Below the pieces are notes generated by a model. The model saw only the letters and a list, made by a program, of their open reading frames with translations. It ran no database searches and had not been told where the DNA came from. Below, piece by piece: positions 25,636 to 33,922 of a stretch of DNA of 64,000 nt. The stretch spans positions 1 to 64,000 of the forward strand of contig NZ_JYKY01000002.1 in assembly GCF_001042985.1 (NCBI RefSeq). The letters run 5' to 3'. The position numbers and the translations under genes are program-made. How positions within the stretch are numbered: position 1 is the stretch's first letter; each line of letters starts with the position of its first letter. Source of the stretch: Pseudomonas lundensis. Lineage in GTDB: Bacteria; Pseudomonadota; Gammaproteobacteria; Pseudomonadales; Pseudomonadaceae.

Positions 25636-27306
25636 TCAGAACGTGTATTTCATCGAGAACGTCGCGTAATCACGGTCGGCCAGCGGCCGCTTGATCGGGT
25701 CCGGCTCACCCAGGTACGCGGTGTATTTGAAGGCCACTTCCAGATTGCTCAAGTATTTGAACGTGGTGCCCGCGCTCAGGCGTCGATCCCCTGCCACCCC
25801 GGCGATGGTGCCGGACATCGGCGCCGCGCCGCTGAACACATCGGAGTAGGTGAACGGCACTTCCAGGTCCCAACCATTGAACACGCCCGGGTAGCTGAAC
25901 GAGGCGCCCACGGTGTATGCGCTGGAGGAGCGTGTGCGCCAGGCCGAACCGGTTTTGTAGGTGTAGTCATTGGACGGCTGCACGGCCCCGGCATAGCGCG
26001 GGTCCAGCGGTAAACCCAACAGGTTCGGCGCACCGGACACATCGTCCACGTCATCCACACGCACGGTGACGATTTCGCCGGTCAGGGTGGTCTGGCTGGC
26101 CCACGGCCGGTCTCCGAGAATGCGCATGGCCGACACTTGCAGTTGCTGGCCCTTGCCACGGGTCGGCACCGGCCCCAGCCCGGTGTTGACCATCACCGGC
26201 GCGCCGTCGCGGTACGACCACTCGGCGCCGACCTGGGTATCGCCGATTTTGGTGGTGGCGCTGATCCCGGTCAGTTTGATGTCTTCAAAGTATTTGATCC
26301 GGTAGCCGTTGCTGGTGTACGCGTACTGGCCGTTGTTGATCGGCAGCGGGTCATAGCCGATCAGCGCCGTGGCCGGGTTTTTATCGTGGTACACCACATG
26401 GAACAGCGACATTTCCAGCTCGGGCAGCGGCCGGAAACGGATCTGCGCGCCCCACTGGCCGCTGTCGCGCGGATCGTCGGTGCCGTTGTAAGGCACCTTG
26501 GCGCCCCCGGCGCCGTACAAAAACTCACGGCCCGGCCCGATCACGTCGGAGGTCGACAGGTAGCTGCCCACCGGTGGCAGTTCGGTGCCTTTCCACTCGT
26601 ACTGCACATAGCCGCCGAGGGTCAGCACGGGGTTGATCCGGTACGAGGCCGACACCTGCCCGACCGGCAGCAACACTTCCTTGACCTCCACCCCCGGTTG
26701 CGCGGCCTTGACCGCGTCGGACGGGTTCTGCACGCCATTCACGCCGGGGTAATACAGGCTCTCGCCCCAGGATTCGATATGCCGCCCGGCCTTGACGTCG
26801 AGCATGGTGTCGTTCTCAAACCGCCAGCCGCCAAACACGTAGGCGTCCAGCAGCCGCGTGCGCCCGCCACTGTAAGTGCGGGTGTCGCTGGTGAACGTGT
26901 CATTGCTGCCATATTTGTTGACGGTACTCGGGGAGTCGTTGTCGTTGTGGCGGTGGTACACATCGTCATAGAACGTACTGGCCCGCACCACGGCACCGTA
27001 GTTGTCTTTGCGCAGGATCATCTCGCCCAGCGCGCCGATCCGGTTGGTGGTCAGGCTATGCTGGTCGAAGTTGCGGTTCGGGTCATCCGCGTTAATGCCC
27101 ATCAAGCGATCGCTGGGGGCGCCCAGGCGCATGCCGATGCCATAACTGGTGGTCACCGACCAATCCAGGGTCGCGCCATTGTCAAACTCGATGGTCTCAC
27201 CGGCCCACAACGGGCTGGCGAACAACGCGACGGCGGCGGCCAGGCCTGTGACCTGAACCGTGTGCGGGCGCAGCCCCGGACATTTATTGTTGTTTTTATT
27301 AATCAC
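25636..27306 (-). CDS. DUF1302 outer-membrane protein
   Basis: About 556 aa from a GTG at 27306, chosen for the AGGAG ribosome site 8 nt upstream; an ATG 8 codons earlier would contain this site. A signal sequence ('VTGLAAAVALFASPLWAGE') precedes a long beta-rich chain with many aromatic strands, ending in 'YATFSMKYTF', a terminal phenylalanine typical of outer-membrane barrels. DUF1302 proteins accompany clusters for sterols, terpenes and other hydrophobic substrates and are assumed to help uptake. A DUF1329 partner, common elsewhere, is absent here. Confidence 0.82.
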   Translation of the reverse strand: MINKNNNKCPGLRPHTVQVTGLAAAVALFASPLWAGETIEFDNGATLDWSVTTSYGIGMRLGAPSDRLMGINADDPNRNFDQHSLTTNRIGALGEMILRKDNYGAVVRASTFYDDVYHRHNDNDSPSTVNKYGSNDTFTSDTRTYSGGRTRLLDAYVFGGWRFENDTMLDVKAGRHIESWGESLYYPGVNGVQNPSDAVKAAQPGVEVKEVLLPVGQVSASYRINPVLTLGGYVQYEWKGTELPPVGSYLSTSDVIGPGREFLYGAGGAKVPYNGTDDPRDSGQWGAQIRFRPLPELEMSLFHVVYHDKNPATALIGYDPLPINNGQYAYTSNGYRIKYFEDIKLTGISATTKIGDTQVGAEWSYRDGAPVMVNTGLGPVPTRGKGQQLQVSAMRILGDRPWASQTTLTGEIVTVRVDDVDDVSGAPNLLGLPLDPRYAGAVQPSNDYTYKTGSAWRTRSSSAYTVGASFSYPGVFNGWDLEVPFTYSDVFSGAAPMSGTIAGVAGDRRLSAGTTFKYLSNLEVAFKYTAYLGEPDPIKRPLADRDYATFSMKYTF

Positions 27307-27386
27307 ACTGCCTCTCCTGATTCGCGACACGCGGCCGCATCGATGGGTTCAAGCGTCATTGCGTGGGTTGGCGCATACGGCCCCGC

Positions 27387-28472
27387 TCAGTGCAGCGCGA
27401 GCGGGTTAAACGTCGAATCTCCTGTCCGGGCACGCCGGTAACGGTGCAATCCTTCTTGTTCTTCACGTACAAGCTTGCCCTCGGCCATCAGGTAGTTGGC
27501 GTGCGCCAGCGTCTCACCCAGGGCCATCAACTCGTCAAAACGGCCCGACAGTTTTTTGAACAGCACGCCCATCATCTCCAGCCCCGAACACGGCTGAGCG
27601 CAGGCATCGAGCAGCTGTTGCAAATGGTTGTGGTGGTGGTCGCGCAACTGATCGAGCCGCGCATGCAGGTTGAAAAACGGTCGCTCATGGGCAGGCAGCA
27701 CCAGCACGCTGTCGGGAATCACCCGCAGCCGCTCAATGGAGTCGAGCCAGTCCTGCAACGGGTTGGCACCCGGCTCGGTGACGTGCACCGCCACGGTCGA
27801 GGTAATGCGCGGCAACACCTGATCGCCGGAAATCAGCAACCCGTCCTCGGCGCTGTACAGGCAGGCATGCTCAGGTGAATGGCCGTTGCCCATTACCACT
27901 TGCCAGTTGCGCCCGCCAATGCGCAGTTCGCTGCCGTGCTGCAACCGGACGAAACCGGCCGCGAGCTGCGGGCGAAAATGCTCGCTCTGAATCAACGGCA
28001 GCAGCGCGGCCGTTTGCTCGGCACTGAAACCGGCCTTTTGGTAGAAATCGAGAAACGCCCAGTCCGGGGTCGTGGCCCTGGGCGGGCCGTGGTGCAACGC
28101 GTCGAACTCCCCCAGGGTCATCAACACCGGGCAGCGGAAGCGCTCGGCCAGCCACCCCACCACGCCCGTGTGATCGCTGTGAAAATGCGTACAGATCACC
28201 GCCTTGAGCGGCAGGCCCGCCATCGCTCCGGCAAACACCTGCGCCCACACCTCACGGCATTGCGGGGTGTTGAGCCCGGTGTCCACCGCCACCCAGCCCT
28301 CGCCATGGCGCAGCAAATACAGGTTGATATGGTCCAGTCCGAACGGCAGCGGCATGCGCAGCCACAGCACGCCTTCGGCCACCGTCTGCACCTGACCGTT
28401 GGCAGGCGGGTGCGGCCACGGGTAGCGCAGCCCGTCGCGCCATTCATGCCCCCGGGCGTCGACGTCATTCAT
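27387..28472 (-). CDS. Metallo-beta-lactamase fold hydrolase
   Basis: 361 aa. 'CTHFHSDHTGVVGWLAERF' is the HxHxDH di-metal motif; 'GNGHSPEHACLY' and 'LLISGDQVLPRI' supply the later His and Asp ligands. 'LPAHERPFFNLHARLDQLRDHHHNHLQQL' with a C-terminal helical domain matches the glyoxalase II/LACTB2-like branch that hydrolyses thioesters. In this operon it could release CoA from a dead-end ester or hydrolyse a lactone (inference). Its start overlaps the acyl-CoA synthetase end by 8 nt. Confidence 0.82.
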   Translation of the reverse strand: MNDVDARGHEWRDGLRYPWPHPPANGQVQTVAEGVLWLRMPLPFGLDHINLYLLRHGEGWVAVDTGLNTPQCREVWAQVFAGAMAGLPLKAVICTHFHSDHTGVVGWLAERFRCPVLMTLGEFDALHHGPPRATTPDWAFLDFYQKAGFSAEQTAALLPLIQSEHFRPQLAAGFVRLQHGSELRIGGRNWQVVMGNGHSPEHACLYSAEDGLLISGDQVLPRITSTVAVHVTEPGANPLQDWLDSIERLRVIPDSVLVLPAHERPFFNLHARLDQLRDHHHNHLQQLLDACAQPCSGLEMMGVLFKKLSGRFDELMALGETLAHANYLMAEGKLVREEQEGLHRYRRARTGDSTFNPLALH

Positions 28473-30327
28473 GGTCGCTGCTCACGAACGGCGGCAATCC
28501 CGCGCGCGCCAGCACCTGCAACGAATACGGCTGGTAGGTGCCGCTGCTGTCGTCACGCACAAACAAAGGGTCGGCAAACAGGCACGGCGCATAGCCCTGG
28601 CGCTGCAAATCCACCTTGCGCAATTTGAAGGTGCTGGTCAGGTCGGCCGCTGCCGAAACCCGCACAAAGACGGGCGCCGCATAGCGCGGCAAACGTGCTT
28701 CGGTCAGGTCGTAAAACGCCTGCGGATCAAAACAATGCCCGTCTTGCATCAGAATGGCGGCCATCCCGGCCCGCCCTTCGTGCTCGGGCACTTGCACGCC
28801 GTAGACGTTGATCAACTCAAGCCCCGGCAAATCGCTCAGGGTGTCGGCCACTTCCAGCGTGGACACGTTTTCACTCTTCCAGCGGAACGTGTCGCCGATG
28901 CGGTCAACGAAATAGAAGTAACCGTCGTCGTCATAACGCAACAGATCGCCCGAGCTCCAGTACGCGTCCCCCGGCTCAAACACATCGCGACGGATCTTGC
29001 TTTCGGTGGCGTGCGCGCAGGTGTAGCCCTCAAAGCGTCCACCGCCGATCTGCGGATGGTTGACGATAAACCCCATCGCCTCGCCCACTTCGCCCGGCTG
29101 GCACAGTTGGTAAAACCCTTGTGCGTCACGCGGGTGGATGTCGTTTTCGATGTCATAGCGCACCAGTCGCAGATTGGTGCGGCTCCAGTCCGGCACCCGG
29201 CCGCACGAGCCGACGTAGTTGTCGACGTTGATCAGGTTGGCGTTGGCTTCGGTGGAGCCCCAGCCCTCGAACACCTGAATCGGCCCGAAGCGCTCGATCC
29301 AGCGTTGCCAGGAATCAGGCGTCAGTCCCGCGCCGAGCATGTAGCGCAAGCTGTGCTCACGCTCGCCTGCGACCACCGGCCGGTTAAGCAAGTAACGGCA
29401 GATTTCTCCGATGTACTGAAAGGTGGTGATGCCGTGCTGACGCACGTCGTGCCAGAACTCACGGACGCTGAATCTGCGCCGCACCACAATGCTCGCCCCG
29501 GCCCGCAAAGCCGTAGACGTGACCGAGGTGGCCGCGGCGCCGTGGTACAGCGGCAGGCAGCAATAGAACACGTCCTCACAGGTGGCGCCGAGGGTCACTT
29601 CCATCACATCCCCTGACGACAGCCAGCGCATATGGCTGTAACGCGCCGCCTTCGGCAGCCCGGTGGTGCCCGACGTAAAAATCAGCAAGGTGGTGCTTTC
29701 GGCCGGGATGCTGGCGCGTCCGTCACGGGGGAACGCCGTGGCCGGTGCGCGCTCCAGTTGCACGGCCAGGCTCTCGTCAACACAGGCCGGTAATGCCGCG
29801 TCGCTGGGGTTTTCCGGGTCGCGGATCAACCACCACGGCACGTCAGGCAAGCCGTCGGTGCTCAAGACATTGCCCAGGCATTCTTCACCCACGACCACGG
29901 CCTTGGCGGCGGTGGATTCCAGGGCGTGCACCAACGGTTTGCCGCTGACCTGGGTATTGATGAACGCGGCCACTGCGCCGAGCTTGACCAGCCCGAACCA
30001 GCTGAAGAAAAACGCCGGACGGTTTTCCATGGCAATCGCACACACATCGCCGGGGCGCAAACCGTTGTCATAAAACACGTGGGCCATGCGATTGGCCTGG
30101 GCGTCGACCTGGGCATAGGTGTAGGTCTGGCCCCCGTAAATCAAAAACGGGCGCTCTGCAAAACGCAGCGCCTGCGCTTCAAGGCGGTCGGCCAGGGTGT
30201 AGAGGTCCGATGGCTTGATCTGCGCGCTGGCGGCCGCACGCCGGTCCAGCAGGGCCTGGGTGTGTTCGCGCGGCACCGGCTGTTGCAAGGTGGCCAGGGG
30301 CGTATGGATATGGGTCATGTCGTTCAT
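28465..30327 (-). CDS. Long-chain/steroid-type acyl-CoA synthetase (FATP-like)
   Basis: 620 aa from the ATG at 30327, which overlaps the OYE stop as ATGA. The adenylate-forming motifs are clear: 'LLIFTSGTTGLPKAARYSH' (P-loop), 'FEGWGSTEANANLINVDN', 'YWSSGDLLRYDDDGYFYFVDR' and 'RIGDTFRWKSENVST'. The last two are typical of the FATP/very-long-chain and bile-acid ligase branch. It should activate a carboxylic acid as an adenylate and then a CoA thioester, committing the substrate to the pathway. It is the only CoA ligase in the island, so it probably acts on the incoming acid or on the acid released after ring cleavage. Confidence 0.87.
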   Translation of the reverse strand: MNDMTHIHTPLATLQQPVPREHTQALLDRRAAASAQIKPSDLYTLADRLEAQALRFAERPFLIYGGQTYTYAQVDAQANRMAHVFYDNGLRPGDVCAIAMENRPAFFFSWFGLVKLGAVAAFINTQVSGKPLVHALESTAAKAVVVGEECLGNVLSTDGLPDVPWWLIRDPENPSDAALPACVDESLAVQLERAPATAFPRDGRASIPAESTTLLIFTSGTTGLPKAARYSHMRWLSSGDVMEVTLGATCEDVFYCCLPLYHGAAATSVTSTALRAGASIVVRRRFSVREFWHDVRQHGITTFQYIGEICRYLLNRPVVAGEREHSLRYMLGAGLTPDSWQRWIERFGPIQVFEGWGSTEANANLINVDNYVGSCGRVPDWSRTNLRLVRYDIENDIHPRDAQGFYQLCQPGEVGEAMGFIVNHPQIGGGRFEGYTCAHATESKIRRDVFEPGDAYWSSGDLLRYDDDGYFYFVDRIGDTFRWKSENVSTLEVADTLSDLPGLELINVYGVQVPEHEGRAGMAAILMQDGHCFDPQAFYDLTEARLPRYAAPVFVRVSAAADLTSTFKLRKVDLQRQGYAPCLFADPLFVRDDSSGTYQPYSLQVLARAGLPPFVSSDHE

Positions 30328-31397
30328 GGCGCCACCGCTACTGCACACGGGTAATCGCTATAGCCTTCGGGGCCTGGGGAATACAGGGTCTTGCGCTCGA
30401 AAGGCGCCAGCGCCAAGCCGTGGCGCAGGCGATGCACCAAGTCCGGGTTGGCGATAAAGTGCCGCGCAAACGACACCGCTTCGCCCTGCCCGGCGTGCAA
30501 GGCAGCTTCTGCACCGGGGCCGTCAAAGCCGTCATTGAGGATCAGTCCGCTGCTGCAATAGCGTTGCGCCAGGGCAAAGGCATCCAGGGTCGGCAAGGGC
30601 GAACGCATGATGTGCACATAGGCCAGGTCCAGCGGCTCGGCGGCGCTGCACAAGGCCTCAGCCGTGGCCTGGGGGTCGTCATCGCTGATGTCGTTGAACG
30701 GGTTGCCCGGGCACAAGCGCAGCCCGACGCGCCCGGCACCGATCGCCGACGCCATGACCGCCAGCACCTCGGCCGGGAACCGCACGCGGTTTTCCACACA
30801 GCCGCCGTAGCGGTCTTCACGCCGGTTGCTGCCCGATGCCATGAACTGCATCGGCAGGTAACCACTGGTGCAATGCAACTCAACGCCGTCAAACCCGGCT
30901 TCGCGGGCATTCAGGGCGGCCTGCCGGTATTCCTCGATCACCTGGGCGATGTCCTGCAACGACAACGCTTGCGGTTCGTCGGTATCGACCAGCCCCGCCA
31001 CGTCGGTGAACAACTGGGTGCGGGCCCGCAACGCCGAAGGCGCGACGGTGGACGCCCCGGCGGGTTTGTTGTGCGCGCTCGCGGCCCGGCCCACGTGCAT
31101 CAGTTGCAAGACGATCAGGCCGCCCTCGGCGTGCACGGCCTCGGTCACGGCTTTCCAGGCGGCAATCTGTTGCGGGGTGTAAATCGCCGGGGTGCGGCAA
31201 TAGCCCAGGCCACTGGCCGACGGCGCGGTGCCTTCGGCAATGATCAGTCCGGCAGACGCACGCTGGCGGTAATACTCGACCATCTCAGGCGTTGGCACCG
31301 CGTTGGCATCGGCGCGGCTGCGGGTCATCGGCGCCATCACGATGCGGTTGGCCAACTGCAACTCACCCAAACGCACAGGCTCAAACAAAATGCTCAT
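30324..31397 (-). CDS. Old-yellow-enzyme family flavin oxidoreductase
   Basis: 357 aa FMN-dependent TIM barrel. The N-terminus 'MSILFEPVRLGELQLANRIVMAPMTRSRA' and 'QLMHVGRAASAHNKPAG' are classical OYE. The substrate-binding loop reads 'VELHCTSGYLPMQF': the conserved His is kept, but the partner Asn of most OYEs is replaced by Ser. OYEs reduce activated C=C bonds of enones or enoyl compounds with NAD(P)H. In this operon it may reduce a ring alkene. The gene lies between the SnoaL-like and synthetase genes with tight spacing. Confidence 0.87.
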   Translation of the reverse strand: MSILFEPVRLGELQLANRIVMAPMTRSRADANAVPTPEMVEYYRQRASAGLIIAEGTAPSASGLGYCRTPAIYTPQQIAAWKAVTEAVHAEGGLIVLQLMHVGRAASAHNKPAGASTVAPSALRARTQLFTDVAGLVDTDEPQALSLQDIAQVIEEYRQAALNAREAGFDGVELHCTSGYLPMQFMASGSNRREDRYGGCVENRVRFPAEVLAVMASAIGAGRVGLRLCPGNPFNDISDDDPQATAEALCSAAEPLDLAYVHIMRSPLPTLDAFALAQRYCSSGLILNDGFDGPGAEAALHAGQGEAVSFARHFIANPDLVHRLRHGLALAPFERKTLYSPGPEGYSDYPCAVAVAP

Positions 31398-31406
31398 GGC
31401 AGCTCC

Positions 31407-32036
31407 TCAGCGCACGCGAATCGACGGTGCGCCAGCCCCACGGCGCAGGGTGGCAAGAAAGTGTTCCAGGGGCGCGGCAGCGGCCACTTCGGGCAACTGA
31501 TCCTTGTCGGGGCGGTTGGCCCAAAAGTCGTTCCAGGACGGAAACAAATCATGGAAGGTGCCGGCGTAGGGTTCGCGCCCCGGCCAGCGCATTTTTTGCG
31601 AGCCGATCGGCGGCTTGTTCAAATCGCTGGCGTACCAGTAGCACGGCAGGCGACGGCGGAAATACCAGCGCCCCTGCATGCGTTCGTAGTCATCCCAATA
31701 CAGCATTTGCATGGTCACCCACTCGGGGCCGGTTTCATGCTCGTTCTTGGAATACACCACGCCAATGGCATGATCGGCGTCGGTGAATTCAATCAGGTGC
31801 TGGCCCAGATGGTGGGAGGTGCCCTGAAACTGATGGCGCAGCGTGTCATCGACCCACGCTTTGAGGTGCGCCCGCCCGGTTTTCTCGCGCCCGACGCGAA
31901 TGTCTTCGGCAAACAGATTGACGTGCGCATCAAGGTCGCGCATGTCCAGCGACAACGAATATTTGCCGGCCAACTGGCGAATTTCTTCGATCGACTCCAG
32001 CCGGTCGAGACGGGCGAGCAAGGCGTTCTGTTCCAT
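31407..32036 (-). CDS. SnoaL/NTF2-fold protein (possible dehydratase or isomerase)
   Basis: 209 aa. The first ~150 residues show the SnoaL_4/NTF2 pattern: 'IEEIRQLAGKYSLSLDMRDLDAHVNLFAEDIRVG', 'TSHHLGQHLIEFTDADHAIGVVYSKNEHE' and 'QGRWYFRRRLPCYWYASD'. The same fold is used by bile-acid 7-dehydratase BaiE, steroid isomerases and limonene epoxide hydrolases. His and Asp residues in the cone could act as a general acid/base. A ~60-residue C-terminal extension is not explained. The function is inferred only from the fold and neighbours: a non-redox step such as dehydration on a polycyclic intermediate. Confidence 0.7.
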   Translation of the reverse strand: MEQNALLARLDRLESIEEIRQLAGKYSLSLDMRDLDAHVNLFAEDIRVGREKTGRAHLKAWVDDTLRHQFQGTSHHLGQHLIEFTDADHAIGVVYSKNEHETGPEWVTMQMLYWDDYERMQGRWYFRRRLPCYWYASDLNKPPIGSQKMRWPGREPYAGTFHDLFPSWNDFWANRPDKDQLPEVAAAAPLEHFLATLRRGAGAPSIRVR

Positions 32037-32082
32037 AAGCGGTGTCCTTCAAACGATCTTTAAAAACGGTTGCCCGGTGGGG

Positions 32083-32856
32083 CTATTCCAGAACCGTGTA
32101 CAGCTCGCTGCTGCGCCCGCCATCAACCGGCAGACTCGCGCCGGTGATGTACGACGCCTCGTCGCTGGCCAGGAACAAAATGGCGTTGGCCACCTCGCGG
32201 GGTTGGCCGACACGTTTGAGCGGAATGAGTTTTTCGGTGTTGTGGCGGGTCTTGTCGTCGGTGAGCATGCCGCCGGTGGCTGGTGTTTGCACCACGCCCG
32301 GAATCACCACGTTGCAGCGAATGTTGTGGCTGGCGCCTTCACTGGCCGCCGCGCGGCTGAAGTTAATCACCGCCGCCTTGGCCGCTGAATAACCGGCCAT
32401 CCACGGCGTGCCGAACACCCCGCAGATCGACGCAATATTGATGATCGAACCGCTGCCCTGCGCACGCATCAGGCCCATGGCGGTGCGTGTACCCCAGAAC
32501 GTACCGTCCACGGTGGTGGAAAAGTTGGAGTGCCAGTCAGCGGTCGAGGTGCTGTCAATCGCGCCCCAGCTGTAGGCCATCGCGTTGTTGACCAGAATGT
32601 CCAACCGCCCGTTGCGCGCGGCCGCGGCCTCAATGGCCGCCACAAAGGCGGCTTCCTGACTCACGTCCGCCACGGCGCATTCGGCGCGACCACCGGCATC
32701 GCGCACCTGCGCGGCGACGGCTTCAAGCGGTTCGATCCGGCGCCCGCAAAGCACGACCAGCGCGCCCTCCTCGGCAAACCGCAACGCGGTGGCCGCGCCA
32801 ATGCCTGAACCGGCGCCAGTGATCAATGCAACTTTGCCTTGTAAACGACTGCCCAT
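32083..32856 (-). CDS. Short-chain dehydrogenase/reductase (second gene of operon)
   Basis: 257 aa classical SDR: 'ITGAGSGIGAATALRFAEEGALVVLCGRR' cofactor loop, 'DILVNNAMAY', catalytic Ser in 'NIASICGVFGTP' and 'YSAAKAAVINFSRAAASE' with Tyr/Lys. The Arg-containing segment after the second beta strand suggests NADP(H) preference (weak inference). It probably oxidises or reduces a hydroxyl/keto group on the ring system. It sits 21 nt downstream of another SDR and 46 nt upstream of the SnoaL-like gene. Confidence 0.87.
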   Translation of the reverse strand: MGSRLQGKVALITGAGSGIGAATALRFAEEGALVVLCGRRIEPLEAVAAQVRDAGGRAECAVADVSQEAAFVAAIEAAAARNGRLDILVNNAMAYSWGAIDSTSTADWHSNFSTTVDGTFWGTRTAMGLMRAQGSGSIINIASICGVFGTPWMAGYSAAKAAVINFSRAAASEGASHNIRCNVVIPGVVQTPATGGMLTDDKTRHNTEKLIPLKRVGQPREVANAILFLASDEASYITGASLPVDGGRSSELYTVLE

Positions 32857-32877
32857 GACCTGCTCCTCAATCCGCTG

Positions 32878-33612
32878 TTAGATGAACGCCATGCCGCCGT
32901 TGACCGCGAGGTTTTGCCCGGTGATGAAACTGGCGTCATCGCTGGCCAAAAATGCGGCGACCCGGGCAATTTCTTCGGTTTCACCCATGCGCCCCAGCGG
33001 GATGGCCTTGAGCATGCTGTGCATCCAGTCGTCCGGGATGTCCGCCATCATTGGCGTGTTGGTCGGGCCGGGGACGATGGTGTTCACGCGAATACCCTGG
33101 CCTGCCAGTTCACGGGCCATGCTGCGGGTCAGGCCCATTACCCCGGCCTTGGCCGCGCAGTAATGGCTAGGCCCTTCGCCGGTAATGGCGGCGGTGCTGG
33201 AAATGTTGATCACCACGCCCGGCGTTGCGGCCTTGAGCATCAGCTTCACCGCCTCGCGGCTGCAAAAAAACGGGCCGGTCAGGTTGACGCCGATGACGCG
33301 CTGCCAATGTTCGTCAGGGGTGTCGGCGAAGGCATCGATGGAGCCGATACCGGCGTTGTTCACCAGCACATCAAAACGGCCGAAGCGGGCATACACCGCC
33401 GCCATGGCGGTGGCGACCGAGTCGCTGTCTGCCACGTTGCAGTCCACGGCCATGGCGTTGTCGCTCAGCCCTTCGATGGTCTGGCGCGCTGCCTCAAGGT
33501 TGATGTCGGCGGCTACCACATGGGCGCCCTGTTCGGCAAAGTGGCGCACGATGGCGCGCCCCATGCCTTGGCCTGCGCCGGTTACAAATGCCACTTTATT
33601 GATCAGCTTCAT
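32878..33612 (-). CDS. Short-chain dehydrogenase/reductase (first gene of operon)
   Basis: 244 aa from the ATG at 33612, chosen because GGGAGAA lies just upstream and the protein then starts at the usual SDR position (MKLINKVAFVTGAGQGMGRA). The upstream frame-open extension overlaps the promoter motif. Motifs: TGAGQGMG, 'DVLVNNAGIGS', 'NISSTAAITGEGPSHYCAAKAGVMGLTRSMA' (Ser, Tyr, Lys), and an NGG end. 'VVAADINLEAARQ' has an acidic residue after strand 2, suggesting NAD(H). It opens the nine-gene operon running to 23401. Confidence 0.88.
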   Translation of the reverse strand: MKLINKVAFVTGAGQGMGRAIVRHFAEQGAHVVAADINLEAARQTIEGLSDNAMAVDCNVADSDSVATAMAAVYARFGRFDVLVNNAGIGSIDAFADTPDEHWQRVIGVNLTGPFFCSREAVKLMLKAATPGVVINISSTAAITGEGPSHYCAAKAGVMGLTRSMARELAGQGIRVNTIVPGPTNTPMMADIPDDWMHSMLKAIPLGRMGETEEIARVAAFLASDDASFITGQNLAVNGGMAFI

Positions 33613-33682
33613 ACGTTTCTCCCGCTTGCCAGAGTGCTGCCCGACTGCAGCGCGGAACGGCTGACGGCGGGATTGGGGAGCA

Positions 33683-33728
33683 ATCATTGACTGCAGGCCA
33701 GCGCGCAACATCGTCCGATGGGACTAAC
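33683..33728 (-). promoter_or_regulatory. Island regulon motif, copy 2, with -10-like hexamer
   Basis: On the minus strand GTTAGTCCCATCGGACGATG (33728-33709) is followed by 20 nt and then AATGAT (33688-33683), upstream of the SDR-led operon. It differs from copy 1 at two positions only. Confidence 0.7.
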
Positions 33729-33840
33729 CCCGAGTTCGGCGGGTTCACAACGACGTGACGGGGTTCGCAGCCTTGGGCATCGACTCCGGGCAAGCTGGCA
33801 TGGCAGGCCGCACAGACACGCAAACAGCCTGCGCGCCGAA

Positions 33841-33887
33841 GGTGGTCTGAACGGACGATGCTGTTTTCGACCTGCCTGTGAAATAAC
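33841..33887 (+). promoter_or_regulatory. Island regulon motif, copy 3, with -10-like hexamer
   Basis: GGTGGTCTGAACGGACGATG (33841-33860) is followed after 21 nt by AATAAC (33882-33887), upstream of the MFS-led operon on the plus strand. It matches copy 1 at 16 of 20 positions, including the whole ACGGACGATG part. Copies 2 and 3 diverge back to back within the ~310-bp gap 33613-33922, which holds nothing else I can recognise. Confidence 0.68.
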
Positions 33888-33922
33888 CCTTCCCACTAGA
33901 ACAAAAACCGGGAGAACCCGCC

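Noticed and set aside
30420..32063. 547-codon plus-strand frame across the OYE and SnoaL-like genes
   Set aside because: It crosses two well-supported genes in antisense and has His/Gly/Arg-rich low-information sequence typical of shadow frames.
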